Assembly: GCA_965206315.1 (NCBI GenBank)
Contig: OZ242210.1
Coordinates: 2,046,001 to 2,110,000 of the forward strand
Reading direction: 5' to 3'
DNA: 64,000 nucleotides
Source: Bin16 sp965206315
Lineage (GTDB): Bacteria; Chloroflexota; Dehalococcoidia; Lucifugimonadales; Australimonadaceae
The position numbers and the translations under genes were made by a program. How positions within the stretch are numbered: position 1 is the stretch's first letter; each line of letters starts with the position of its first letter. Of this stretch, positions 25,356 through 33,576 are shown piece by piece. Under the pieces are notes generated by a model. It ran no database searches and was not told the DNA's origin. It worked only from the letters and a program-made list of their open reading frames with translations.

Positions 25356-25702
25356 GACACTCACCGCGCACTGAAGTGCGTTCCCCTCCTCCAAGGGGCG
25401 AGGGGAGCCATACAGGGCACCCACAAAGGATGCCCCTACACCGGGCACCCCGAGAGATTTCTCGACTTCGCTGCGCTCCGCTCGAAATGACATGGGCTGC
25501 GAGGTTGCGCGCTGACGCGCAGGCCTCTGCAGGGTGGTTCGACAGGCTCACCATGAGCGGCCATTCCGAGAGGATGCTGCGCGCTAAAGCGCGGGACTCC
25601 CCTACGGCTCCGCTCAACATGACAAACAAGGATTCCCGCCTGCGCGGGAACACCCTCACCCGCCGCTGCGCGGCACCCTCTCCCAGAGGGCGAGGGGGAT
25701 GA
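25356..25702. repeat. composite of several dispersed intergenic repeats
   Basis: This stretch has no credible gene and is a mosaic of repeat types seen elsewhere in the window. It holds two CTCACC...GCGAGGGG hairpins, a GAGAGATTTCTCGAC...GAAATGACA element, GGTTCGACAGGCTCACCATGAG and a GCGCGCTAAAGCGCG element ending CTCAACATGACA. It also has a GGATTCCCGCCTGCGCGGGAA hairpin. Apparent ORFs across it are composition artefacts. Confidence 0.7.
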
Positions 25703-25716
25703 TAAGGAAGTGTCAG

Positions 25717-27030
25717 TTAGCGCAGGGCGATGAGGGTACCTGCTTCCCTGGATGTGACGTAGAGGCCGCGCTCCGTTACGACGATCTGGCCGCTGACCGG
25801 GATACCCACCCGGATGATCTGGACCGGCTCACCGGTTGCACGGTCGACGACGTGGACCTCCCCCGCATCGTTGCCGATATAGACAGAGCGGCCTGCTGCT
25901 GCGGGGACAGAATGGATGAGCGCTCCGGTGTCGTACTCCCACAGCGTGTCTCCGTCGGCGACCGACAGCGCAAGGAGCCTTCCATCCCTGCTGCCCGCGT
26001 ATGCCACCCCATCGAGGACCGCCGGACCGCTCAGGGCGCTGTCGCGGGCGAGAACCCGGCCCCAGGCCAGTCCCTTCGGCAGGGGCGGTTCTGTCTGTAG
26101 TCCCCAGATGAAGAACTGCTGCCGCCAGGAACGGAGCGCTCGCTCCAATGGATACTCCAACTTGCTCCAGTCGATCGCCGCCAGTCTTCCCCGGCCGGTG
26201 CCGATGAGGAAGTAGTCCCCGGTGAAGACCGGGCTCTCCGACAGGGCGTTGACGGTATCGAAGATGAGGCGTCTCTTACCGGTCATGAGGTCTATCACGT
26301 AGACGAGCCCGTCATCGGTGGCGAGCACCATCAGGTCTTCCTGGAAGGCCGGAGGCGCGACGATGCTCCCGTCGGCCGGGGACGTCCAAAGCTGCTCCCC
26401 TGTCTGAGCGTCGACGGCGTAGAGCGTGCCGTTCCACGACCCGGCGTAGACCACACCCCGGTAGACGGCGGGCGACGCGAAGGATGCGCTGTCAGCCTGG
26501 AAACTCCATAGTTCCGCGCCATCCCGACGGTCCACCGCGAGCAGGCGCCCGTCACGGACCGCCACGTAGACCGCGCCGGGCGTTACGGCAGGAGTAGTGA
26601 CCGTCACGGAAGAGAGGGGGCGCTCCCAAAGGAGGTCGCCGGAGGCGCTGTCCATCGCAACGAGCCGGTTGTTCCCTGTGCCGAGGAACACCTGTCCGTC
26701 GGAGACGGCAGGCGCGGCGGGAAGCGGATGCTGCGTTTCGAACCTCCAGAGCTCCTCGCCCTCGAAACCGGCGTGGAGCGGCACGGCTGCCGTATGCGCG
26801 GCGTCGCGTCCTGCCATCGCCCAGTCGCCGACGTCGAGCGGAGCGTTGACCTGGGTCGCTGGTTGCGGCACCGGCCCTGTGAACACGCCCGAGACCCACA
26901 GGCCCCAGACCAGCAGGACGACGCCGACGATACCGACAAGCGCGAGCCACCTGGTCCTGGAACGCGAACGGGGGTTACGTCTTGCTCCGGTGTGCCACGT
27001 GTCCCGCTGACTGCGAAGAGGACTGGTCAT
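25717..27030 (-). CDS. membrane-anchored PQQ-type beta-propeller repeat protein
   Basis: A 437-residue protein with a basic N-terminus (about 28 residues) and one membrane helix (WLALVGIVGVVLLVWGLWVSG), which should anchor an extracellular propeller. The rest consists of about seven to eight PQQ/BamB-like blades with recurring patterns such as GNNRLVAMDSASGDLLWER, DGRLLAVDRRDGAELWSF and GTLYAVDAQTGEQLW. Catalytic residues of true PQQ dehydrogenases are not evident, so a scaffold or sensor role is more likely. It is flanked on both sides by repeat-rich DNA. Confidence 0.85.
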   Translation of the reverse strand: MTSPLRSQRDTWHTGARRNPRSRSRTRWLALVGIVGVVLLVWGLWVSGVFTGPVPQPATQVNAPLDVGDWAMAGRDAAHTAAVPLHAGFEGEELWRFETQHPLPAAPAVSDGQVFLGTGNNRLVAMDSASGDLLWERPLSSVTVTTPAVTPGAVYVAVRDGRLLAVDRRDGAELWSFQADSASFASPAVYRGVVYAGSWNGTLYAVDAQTGEQLWTSPADGSIVAPPAFQEDLMVLATDDGLVYVIDLMTGKRRLIFDTVNALSESPVFTGDYFLIGTGRGRLAAIDWSKLEYPLERALRSWRQQFFIWGLQTEPPLPKGLAWGRVLARDSALSGPAVLDGVAYAGSRDGRLLALSVADGDTLWEYDTGALIHSVPAAAGRSVYIGNDAGEVHVVDRATGEPVQIIRVGIPVSGQIVVTERGLYVTSREAGTLIALR

Positions 27031-27094
27031 CGTACGGCCTCTTAGGGGGGTGTAGCGATGCTACGCGAAATCTAGCCGCGGCTGCCGGTGGGGT

Positions 27095-27362
27095 TCACCC
27101 TCACCCACGCGCTAAAGCGCGTTGCCCTCTCCCAAGGGGAGAGGGGCAGGTCTCCGAGAGGATGTTGCGCGCTAAAGCGGGGGCTCAACTTGACGTGACA
27201 AGCCACGCCCTGCACCCCGCCCCGCGTGCGCTGCCCCGGCGCACGTGCGACCTACGGTCACCTAGGATTCCCGCCGGTGCGGGAATGACGGACGCTGCCT
27301 CGTCCCGCAGTACCCTCACCCACGCGCTAAAGCGCGTTGCCCTCTCCCAGAGGGAGAGGGGT
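27095..27362. repeat. cluster of dispersed hairpin repeats upstream of gpmA
   Basis: Two copies of the CCCTCACCCACGCGCTAAAG-type element (27095-27146 and 27311-27362) flank a CCGAGAGGATGTTGCGCGCTA element (27152-27200) and a GGATTCCCGCC...GGGAATGACGG hairpin (27264-27292). The last is preceded by CGCACGTGCGACC-ACGGTCAC, a longer module also found at 37.33-37.39 kb. I see no gene in this roughly 400-bp gap. Confidence 0.75.
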
Positions 27363-27429
27363 TGAAGGCGCCCGCAGGGGCGCACCTTGTGGCACAATGC
27401 AACCGACAACCCGCGCGGAGGGATGAACG

Positions 27430-28179
27430 ATGCCCCAGGTAGTGCTGCTGCGACACGGCGAAAGCGACTGGAACCTCTCCAACCGCTTCTCCGGGTGGAC
27501 CGACGTCGACCTCACCGACACCGGACGCGAGGAGGCTGCACGCTCCGGCAGGCTGCTGCTGGAGGAGGGCTTCACCTTCGACGTTGCCTACACGTCCGTC
27601 CTCAAGCGCGCCATCCGCACCCTGTGGATCGTCCTCGACGAGATGGACCTGATGTGGCTCCCCGTCATCCGCGACTGGCGGCTGAACGAGCGCCACTACG
27701 GCGCGCTGCAGGGGCTCAACAAGGCCGAGACCGCCGCCGAGCACGGTGAGGAGCAGGTGCTCCTCTGGCGCAGGAGCTACGACGTCCCACCACCCGCGCT
27801 CACGCCCGACGACGAGCGCCACCCCGGTCGCGACCGCCGCTACGCTTCCATCCCCGCGGACGAGATGCCGCTTACCGAGGCGCTCAAGGAGACGGTTGCG
27901 CGCTTCGTGCCGTACTGGGAGAGCACGATCGCGCCGGACATCCGCGCAGGCAAGCGCGTCCTGATCGTCGCGCACGGCAACAGCCTGCGCGCGCTCGTGA
28001 AGCACCTCGACAACATCTCGGACGCCGACATCATCGACCTCAACATCCCCACCGGCGTTCCCCTCGTCTACGACCTCGCGGACGACCTCACGCCGCAGGG
28101 CAGCCGCTACCTCGGCGACCAGGCAGCGGTCGAGGCGGCGGTGGCCGCCGTCGCGGCGCAGGGCAGGGCGTCGGCGTAG
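27430..28179 (+). CDS. gpmA: 2,3-bisphosphoglycerate-dependent phosphoglycerate mutase
   Basis: A 249-residue glycolytic enzyme interconverting 3- and 2-phosphoglycerate. The catalytic histidine is in LLRHGESDWN (residue 9), with the usual signatures FSGWTDVDLTDTG and RHYGALQGLNK, and the second histidine in VAHGNSLRALVKHLDNIS. The length matches E. coli GpmA (250). A CGGAGGG site precedes the ATG, and CACAAT lies further upstream. It is monocistronic and enclosed by repeat elements on both sides. Confidence 0.95.
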   Translation: MPQVVLLRHGESDWNLSNRFSGWTDVDLTDTGREEAARSGRLLLEEGFTFDVAYTSVLKRAIRTLWIVLDEMDLMWLPVIRDWRLNERHYGALQGLNKAETAAEHGEEQVLLWRRSYDVPPPALTPDDERHPGRDRRYASIPADEMPLTEALKETVARFVPYWESTIAPDIRAGKRVLIVAHGNSLRALVKHLDNISDADIIDLNIPTGVPLVYDLADDLTPQGSRYLGDQAAVEAAVAAVAAQGRASA

Positions 28180-28213
28180 GCTGAGACCTTCACGTAGCCC
28201 GTCCACCCAGCCA

Positions 28214-28276
28214 AGGGCCCTCACCCCCGCATCAAGTGCGGGGCAGGCTCTAACCCTCTCCCTCAGGAGAGGGAAC
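28214..28276. repeat. dispersed hairpin repeat, CCCGCATCAAGTGCGGGG variant
   Basis: GGGCCCTCACCCCCGCATCAAGTGCGGGGCAGGC is followed by CCCTCTCCCTCAGGAGAGGG: two consecutive stems. The same variant recurs at 31.65 kb. It lies between the convergent gpmA and MFS genes and probably acts as a bidirectional 3'-end structure. Confidence 0.7.
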
Positions 28277-28343
28277 CAGGCATCCTCGCCCGTCCAATCG
28301 CGCCTGCGCCCACTTACGCAAGGGTTCTTGCACGGAGCGGCGG

Positions 28344-29633
28344 TCAGTCGGCGGGCGGCTCGGTGCGCTGGTCGTGGCGCCAGATGCCCCGCCACGTCAG
28401 CCCGGACGCCGTCGTGACGCTCAGGCAGACGAGCCCATTGATGATGAACGCCCCGGGCACCCCGGCGAGCGATGACATTCCGCCTATGACCGCCGAGCCC
28501 GTGCCGTTCCCCAGCCCCGCGAGGATCGAGGAGAAGCTGCCCACGCGGCCCCGGTAGTAGTCGGGCGCCACGAGCTGGATCAGCGCCTGCCTCGCGGTGA
28601 AGCTGACGACGTCCATCAGGCCGAGGAACGCCAGCACGGCGAGCGCGACGAAGAACCACGACGACAGCGCCAGCGCGGCCAGTCCCAGCATCGAGAGTCC
28701 CAGCGAGTAACCCACGTTGGCGAGCACGATCATGACGCCCTTGCGGGGCGGGTCGCCCATGCGGAGCAGGACGGCGGTGCCGAGGAAGGAGCCTGCCGCG
28801 GGCGCCGCAACGAGCATCCCCAGGCCAACCGAGCCCACGCCGTAGACGTCTTCCGCCAGCGCCGGCATGATGATGCGGAAGAACCCGAACGACATCACCC
28901 CGAAGTCCATGAGGTACGCGCCCCAGAGCACCTCCTTGGTCCTCAGGAAGCGCGCCCCCTCCCATATCGCCGCGAGCGATACCCTGCGGGCCTCCCCGAT
29001 CTGGCCGCCGGACGTGCGGATCGCCATCGTTGCGACGATGGCCAGGAAGATGAGCGCGGCGTTGACCACGAACGCCCAGCCCACGCCCACCAGCGCGATG
29101 AGCACGCCGCCGATGAGCGGCCCGCCGAACAGCGTGCCCTGGCTCAGCGCGCCGAACCAGGTGATGCCGTTCATGACGTGGCTCCTGGGCAGCAGCCGGG
29201 GCAGGAACGCCCGCTCCGCGGGACGCCCCAGGATGCTCATACCGGCCCAGAAACTCGCGAGCAGCCAGAGGTGCCACACCTGCACGGCGCCTGTGAATAT
29301 CAGCACGGGCAGCAGGGCCATCCCCACGAAGTTCGCCGTGTGCGTGTAGATGAGGAGCTTCTTCCGGTCCACGGCGTCCGCGAGCGCCCCGCCCAGGAGG
29401 CCGAGCACGATGACCGGCATCGTCATGAATACCCCGGTGATGCCGAGGTCCAGCGTGGAGCCGGTGAGGTCGAAGACCAGGAAGCCGAGCAGGAGGTCGC
29501 GCATGTTCCGCGCAAGCCCCTGCATCAGACCCTGGGTCCAGTACAGCTGGAAGTCGCGGACCGCGAGCGCGCCCCACCTCCCCAGCGGGGCGTCCGGCGT
29601 GCTCGACCCCTCCCCTTGTCGCCCGGTGGTCAT
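28344..29633 (-). CDS. MFS transporter (EntS/MFS_3-like)
   Basis: A 429-residue major facilitator superfamily transporter with about 12 predicted helices. The loop motif between helices 2 and 3 reads GGALADAVDRKKLL (family G-x3-D-R-x-G-R/K-R/K), placing it with the MFS_3/EntS-like drug or siderophore exporters. I chose the ATG at 29633; the frame is open 22 codons upstream with basic, non-membrane residues. TAGAGT lies 7 nt before this ATG, suggesting a leaderless or nearly leaderless transcript. It is divergent from the TPP-enzyme gene. The substrate is unknown. Confidence 0.85.
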   Translation of the reverse strand: MTTGRQGEGSSTPDAPLGRWGALAVRDFQLYWTQGLMQGLARNMRDLLLGFLVFDLTGSTLDLGITGVFMTMPVIVLGLLGGALADAVDRKKLLIYTHTANFVGMALLPVLIFTGAVQVWHLWLLASFWAGMSILGRPAERAFLPRLLPRSHVMNGITWFGALSQGTLFGGPLIGGVLIALVGVGWAFVVNAALIFLAIVATMAIRTSGGQIGEARRVSLAAIWEGARFLRTKEVLWGAYLMDFGVMSFGFFRIIMPALAEDVYGVGSVGLGMLVAAPAAGSFLGTAVLLRMGDPPRKGVMIVLANVGYSLGLSMLGLAALALSSWFFVALAVLAFLGLMDVVSFTARQALIQLVAPDYYRGRVGSFSSILAGLGNGTGSAVIGGMSSLAGVPGAFIINGLVCLSVTTASGLTWRGIWRHDQRTEPPAD

Positions 29634-29720
29634 CCCGCGCACTCTACCACCGTGCGTTGCCACGCGCCCGCGCACCCCGTATCGTTGCGCTCGCAGCACC
29701 CGTCAGCAGAGGAGACCGTC

Positions 29721-31505
29721 ATGGTAGAAGACCGCACCATCGCAGCAGACCCCAGCTGGAGCGAGCACGACGCCGACGAGTGGGCGGACGCCATCACCAC
29801 CGCGATGAAGCTCGGCGGGGTGGAGCACTTCTTCTTCGTCTCCGGCTCCGAGATCGGCTTCTACCAGGAGGCTGTCGCCCGCGCCGCCGCGAAGGGCTGG
29901 CCCGCGCCGCGCCTCATCACGGTGACGCACGAAGGCTCGGCGCTGAACGCCGCGCTCGGCAGCGCGATGGTGCGCGAGCAGCCCGCCGCGACCGCTGCGC
30001 ACGTGGACGTTGGCACGTTCAACTACGGCGCCGGGCTGCACACCGCGTGGCGCGGGAGCTACCCGGTCCTCATCACGGCGGGCGCCGGGCCTCGCGCCTA
30101 CCCTGGCTCGATGCGCGGCGCGCGCGGCAACAGCGTGCAGTGGGTGCAGGAGCCGCGCGACCAGGGCGAGATCGTGCGGCAGTACACGAAGATCGACCAC
30201 CGGCTCGACCACACGGACAATCCCGGCCTCATCGTCAGCCGCCTGCTGCAGGTGGCGATGAGCGAACCGCGCGGGCCGGTCTACATGACCGTGCCGCAGG
30301 AGGCGGCGATGCTGCCGTTCCCCGGCAAGACGCGCTTCCCGACCCGCGACGAGTTGGGCATCGCGCGTCCTGCGTGGCCCGACCCGTCGGACGCGAAGCG
30401 CGTCGCGGAATGGCTGGTGAAGGCGGAGAACCCGGTCGTCATCCTGGGGCAGTCGGGACGCAACAGCGGGTCGGTCGAGCCGCTCGTGCGGCTGGCGGAG
30501 CTGCTCGCGCTGCCGATGATGGACTCCGACCGCACGATGACGATGAACTTCCCGACGACGCACCCGCTCTCCGGCACAGGGCCGACCGCGGCGCAGGCTG
30601 ACGTGGTGGTCGTCATCGAGACGCCGGTGCCGTACACGCCGTCGAACGCGCCGCGCCCCGGCACGAAGATCGCATGGGTGGACCCGGACCCGGTGCAGTC
30701 GCGCTACAAGACGATGGAGTTCCACGCCGACGTGTGGCTGCCGGTGCTGGCGGGGCCGTTCGCGGAGGCGGTGTACGAGCAGGCCGCGGCCATCCTGACG
30801 AAGGCGGACATGGGCCGTATCGAGGAGCGCCGCGAGCGGCTGGCGCAGCGGAAGCAGGAGATACGGAAGCAGGACGAAGACGCCGCGATGCGGGTGGCGA
30901 CACGCGACCCCATCAGTCCGCGGTGGGTCGGCTACCAGATCGGGCAGATGCTGGAGGAGCAGGCGATCGTCCTAGACGACACACTCAGCTCGACCGCTGC
31001 GTTCCGCCCGTACCACGGGCGCAGCCAGCCGGGCTCCTACTTCAAGAGCGGCGGCAGCGCGGGCGGCTGGGGCACCGGCGCGGCGTTCGGGGCGAAGACC
31101 GCCGCACCCGACCGGGACGTGGTGCTCGTGACCGGCGACGGCTACTTCATGTTCGGCAGCCCGCTCGCTGCGCTCTGGTCGTCCGGGCACTACAAGACGC
31201 CGTTCCTGACGGTGGTGTTCGTCAACAAGTCGTACAGCACGGGCACTGCGGGCGTGGACGGCGCGTACCCCGGCGGCTACGCGGCGTCGGCGGGCTACGA
31301 GGGCGGGCTGTTCGACCCGCCGCCGGACTTCGCGAAGCTCGCCGAGGTGGCGAACGGCTACGGGGAGTCGGTGACGGACCCCGCGGAGGTCGGCCCCGCG
31401 CTCAAGCGAGGACTCGCGGAGGTGCGGAACGGCTCGCCGGCTGTTATCGCGGTGCAGTTGCCCACGCTGCCGGACGAGCTGCACAAGCTGGGCGGGACGC
31501 GGTAA
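29721..31505 (+). CDS. thiamine pyrophosphate-dependent enzyme (acetolactate synthase large-subunit-like)
   Basis: A 594-residue three-domain TPP enzyme. The N-terminal PYR domain has the activating glutamate in THEGSALNAA. The C-terminal PP domain has the TPP/Mg motif GDGYFMFGSPL... ending in NKSY. I chose the ATG at 29721, preceded by GAGGAG; the open frame extends far upstream but only as an antisense shadow of the MFS gene. The protein is more divergent than IlvB, and no small subunit or ilvC lies nearby, so it may be a decarboxylase or carboligase of another pathway (for example oxalyl-CoA-, benzoylformate- or sulfoacetaldehyde-type). The substrate is unresolved. Confidence 0.87.
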   Translation: MVEDRTIAADPSWSEHDADEWADAITTAMKLGGVEHFFFVSGSEIGFYQEAVARAAAKGWPAPRLITVTHEGSALNAALGSAMVREQPAATAAHVDVGTFNYGAGLHTAWRGSYPVLITAGAGPRAYPGSMRGARGNSVQWVQEPRDQGEIVRQYTKIDHRLDHTDNPGLIVSRLLQVAMSEPRGPVYMTVPQEAAMLPFPGKTRFPTRDELGIARPAWPDPSDAKRVAEWLVKAENPVVILGQSGRNSGSVEPLVRLAELLALPMMDSDRTMTMNFPTTHPLSGTGPTAAQADVVVVIETPVPYTPSNAPRPGTKIAWVDPDPVQSRYKTMEFHADVWLPVLAGPFAEAVYEQAAAILTKADMGRIEERRERLAQRKQEIRKQDEDAAMRVATRDPISPRWVGYQIGQMLEEQAIVLDDTLSSTAAFRPYHGRSQPGSYFKSGGSAGGWGTGAAFGAKTAAPDRDVVLVTGDGYFMFGSPLAALWSSGHYKTPFLTVVFVNKSYSTGTAGVDGAYPGGYAASAGYEGGLFDPPPDFAKLAEVANGYGESVTDPAEVGPALKRGLAEVRNGSPAVIAVQLPTLPDELHKLGGTR

Positions 31506-31518
31506 GGGGAGTTACCTA

Positions 31519-31717
31519 CCCGAGAGATGTTTCGACTCCGCCTGTGGCTACGCTCAACATGACAACGCCTCCACCCCGCCCCGGAGGGCCCTCACCCGCG
31601 CGCTAAAGCGCGTTTCCCTCTCCCTCAGGAGAGGGGGATCAGGGGGACACCCCCATCCCCGCATCAAGTGCGGGGCAGGCTCTGACCTTCCCCCGTCGAG
31701 GGGGAAGGGACCAGGCA
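31519..31717. repeat. three adjacent dispersed repeats
   Basis: In order: a CCGAGAGATGTTTCGACT...CTCAACATGACAA element (31519-31565), a CCCTCACCCGCGCGCTAAAG element with GGAGAGGG stem (31587-31636), and a CCCGCATCAAGTGCGGGG element with a CTTCCCCCGTCGAGGGGGAAG stem (31654-31710). They fill the gap between the convergent TPP-enzyme and LLM genes. Confidence 0.72.
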
Positions 31718-31731
31718 CGCTGCTGTCCTAG

Positions 31732-32601
31732 CTAGAGGCTGAGGCCCATGAGGGGGAGCACCTCGCCTGCGAGGCGGCGGGCCTGCCGCTCGTGGTCGTA
31801 GAGGGGGTTGAGGGCGATGAGGCCGAGGCCGGTGTCGGCGATCTCCGCGAGTCCCTCGGCGCACTGCGCCGGCGTTCCGTAGACGCCGACGCGCTCGGCC
31901 CGCTGTCCGCTGCCGGAGTGCATCGTGAACCAGGGCTGCATGCGCTCCAACGCGGTCTCCGGGTCGTCCTCCACGCCGATGAAGACGCGCTTCGACGTGG
32001 TGAACGTTGCGGGGTCGCGTCCGTGGGCGTCGAGGCGGGCGCGCATCGCCTCCTGCTCGTCGCGGAAGCGTGCCGTGGACGTTGCGCCCGCGCCCATCCA
32101 GCCGTCGCCCATGCGGGCGGCGCGGTCGAGCGCGGCAGGGGCGTGCCCGCCGAACCAGAGCGGGATGCGCTGCTGGACGGGCGTGGGGCTGATGAAGGCG
32201 TCGTCGAGTTGCCAGAAGCGGCCCTCAAAGGTGACGCACTCGCCGGTCCAGAGGCGCTGCATCAGCACCAACCCCTCCTCGAAGCGGGACGCCTTCCCCG
32301 CCGCCGGAGCGCCGAACGCCTCGGAGAATGGCGCGCCGGTCGCGTTCCCCATGCCGACGCCCGCGATGAGCCGTCCGTTCGAGAGGCGGTCGAGGGTCGC
32401 GAGGCTCTTGGCGAGGTTGATGGGGTTGCGCAGGACGCTGATGAGGACGGAGCTGCCGAGGCGCGCCTTGCTCGTGAGGGCAGCGGCGTAGGAGAGCAGG
32501 GGGATAGGGGCGAGGTCGTTCTGGGCGTTGATGGCCTGCTCGACCACCCAGCAACTGTGGTAGCCCAACTCCTCGACGGCTGCGAAGAAGGGCGGCAGCA
32601 C
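31732..32601 (-). CDS. LLM-class flavin-dependent monooxygenase (luciferase-like)
   Basis: A flavin-dependent oxidoreductase of the bacterial luciferase/F420 superfamily, with the motifs SVLISVLRNPINLAKSLATL, GVGMGN and LWFGGHAPAALDRAARMGDG. From the first conventional start (GTG, 32601) it is 289 residues but lacks the first beta strand. The frame stays open upstream and encodes the expected N-terminus (NLRFGIAIPQRFPGEID), with GGGAGGAGA placed about 9 nt before an ATC codon at 32670 and no ATG, GTG or TTG between. The true gene therefore probably starts at about 32670 with a rare codon. Its substrate and whether it uses FMN or F420 are unknown. Confidence 0.85.
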   Translation of the reverse strand: MLPPFFAAVEELGYHSCWVVEQAINAQNDLAPIPLLSYAAALTSKARLGSSVLISVLRNPINLAKSLATLDRLSNGRLIAGVGMGNATGAPFSEAFGAPAAGKASRFEEGLVLMQRLWTGECVTFEGRFWQLDDAFISPTPVQQRIPLWFGGHAPAALDRAARMGDGWMGAGATSTARFRDEQEAMRARLDAHGRDPATFTTSKRVFIGVEDDPETALERMQPWFTMHSGSGQRAERVGVYGTPAQCAEGLAEIADTGLGLIALNPLYDHERQARRLAGEVLPLMGLSL

Positions 32602-32695
32602 GGCGACGTCGATCTCGCCGGGGAACCGCTGGGGTATGGCGATGCCGAAACGCAGGTTGGGGTCGATGATGGCGGTTCTCCTCCCTAGTGCAGTC

Positions 32696-33553
32696 TTAGA
32701 TACTGTTGAACCAGTCTGCGTCGATTGTTACCTGCTCCACCATCTCAGTGCTGACACCGAGCCTCAGTTCTTTCAGCTTGTCTGCCAGCAGGTTGCCGTC
32801 AATCAAATCTATGGGGGGTGCGCCATCGCGGGTTGCCTCTTGTCTGGCGTCACGGGTAAACCCTCCAGTGGTAATCAGCAGACCCTTGTCGCTCCGTCCT
32901 GCCATGGCACCTCGGAAGTCACGAACAGTGCTGGCGGTGACGCTTCCGCTATAGCGTTTGCACTGAAAGAGGACAGGGAAGCTAATCAGGCCACCCATCC
33001 GGATGATGCCATGGCCGTCGATACCTCCATCGCCTGAACGTCCAGTGACTTCGACTTCTATGAAGCCAGACTCGCGTAGTAGCCGCTGACAGAGGCGTTC
33101 AAACGCACTCGGAGACATGGTCAGTAGAGCGTCAATCAACCGCTCTCGCCAAGTGGCAGTCTCGCCATTGTCCTCTTCTATCGGTAGAGCTTGGACGTTG
33201 GAAGGGGTCACACTCGTTACAAGTGACTCTCTTCGAGTCCGCCGAGCAACTGCTCTTTGCACCTCGGTGGGGTCTACTTCAAGACTCCGTGGGTCAGTTG
33301 TTACTAGCGACCAGACGCCTCGGATCGGGTTATCCAGCAGCCCGAATCTCTTGAGATACGTTCGAGACCAAGCTAGGCGATACTCGACCTCGGTCATGGG
33401 CCCATTGCCATGAATCTGCTCTGTTGTCTCGTCTGGCAGATTGAGGTCGTGAATGACTCTCTGATTGAGTTCCTGCAGGGAAGCACTGCCTCCCAGCGCT
33501 TCTAAAGCTCGCAGCGTGGGATTCAGTAGGTCTAAGTGCGTAGGCATACTCAT
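32696..33553 (-). CDS. mrr: Mrr-type restriction endonuclease
   Basis: A 285-residue protein with an N-terminal winged-helix Mrr_N domain (about residues 8-100; AWSRTYLKRFGLLDNPIRGVW) and a C-terminal PD-(D/E)xK-fold Mrr catalytic domain. The catalytic residues are visible in RSGDGGIDGHG and FPVLFQCKRYSG (D...Q-x-K). Mrr proteins cut methylated foreign DNA without a cognate methylase (type IV restriction), and none is encoded nearby. Base composition is visibly lower in G+C than both flanking genes, pointing to recent transfer. It sits 23 bp after aconitase and just before the LLM gene. Confidence 0.9.
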   Translation of the reverse strand: MSMPTHLDLLNPTLRALEALGGSASLQELNQRVIHDLNLPDETTEQIHGNGPMTEVEYRLAWSRTYLKRFGLLDNPIRGVWSLVTTDPRSLEVDPTEVQRAVARRTRRESLVTSVTPSNVQALPIEEDNGETATWRERLIDALLTMSPSAFERLCQRLLRESGFIEVEVTGRSGDGGIDGHGIIRMGGLISFPVLFQCKRYSGSVTASTVRDFRGAMAGRSDKGLLITTGGFTRDARQEATRDGAPPIDLIDGNLLADKLKELRLGVSTEMVEQVTIDADWFNSI

Positions 33554-33576
33554 GGTGGTCTATGCCCGGTCCAATC

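Noticed and set aside
24915..25493. A 192-residue protein across the 25 kb repeat region
   Set aside because: The frame runs through several non-coding repeats and inverted repeats and has no protein-like composition or ribosome site.
25356..27362. CRISPR array
   Set aside because: The repeats are palindromic, of mixed types and irregularly spaced, without uniform spacers or cas genes.
27316..29577. A 753-residue minus-strand frame across gpmA and the MFS gene
   Set aside because: It is an out-of-frame and antisense composition artefact; its 3' half crosses gpmA on the wrong strand.
29178..29720. Upstream extension of the TPP enzyme to 775 residues
   Set aside because: It is antisense to the MFS transporter; a good ribosome site and the family N-terminus lie at 29721.
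23674..31717. Insertion sequence or prophage
   Set aside because: Repeats and a restriction gene are present, but there is no transposase, integrase, phage structural gene or target-site duplication.
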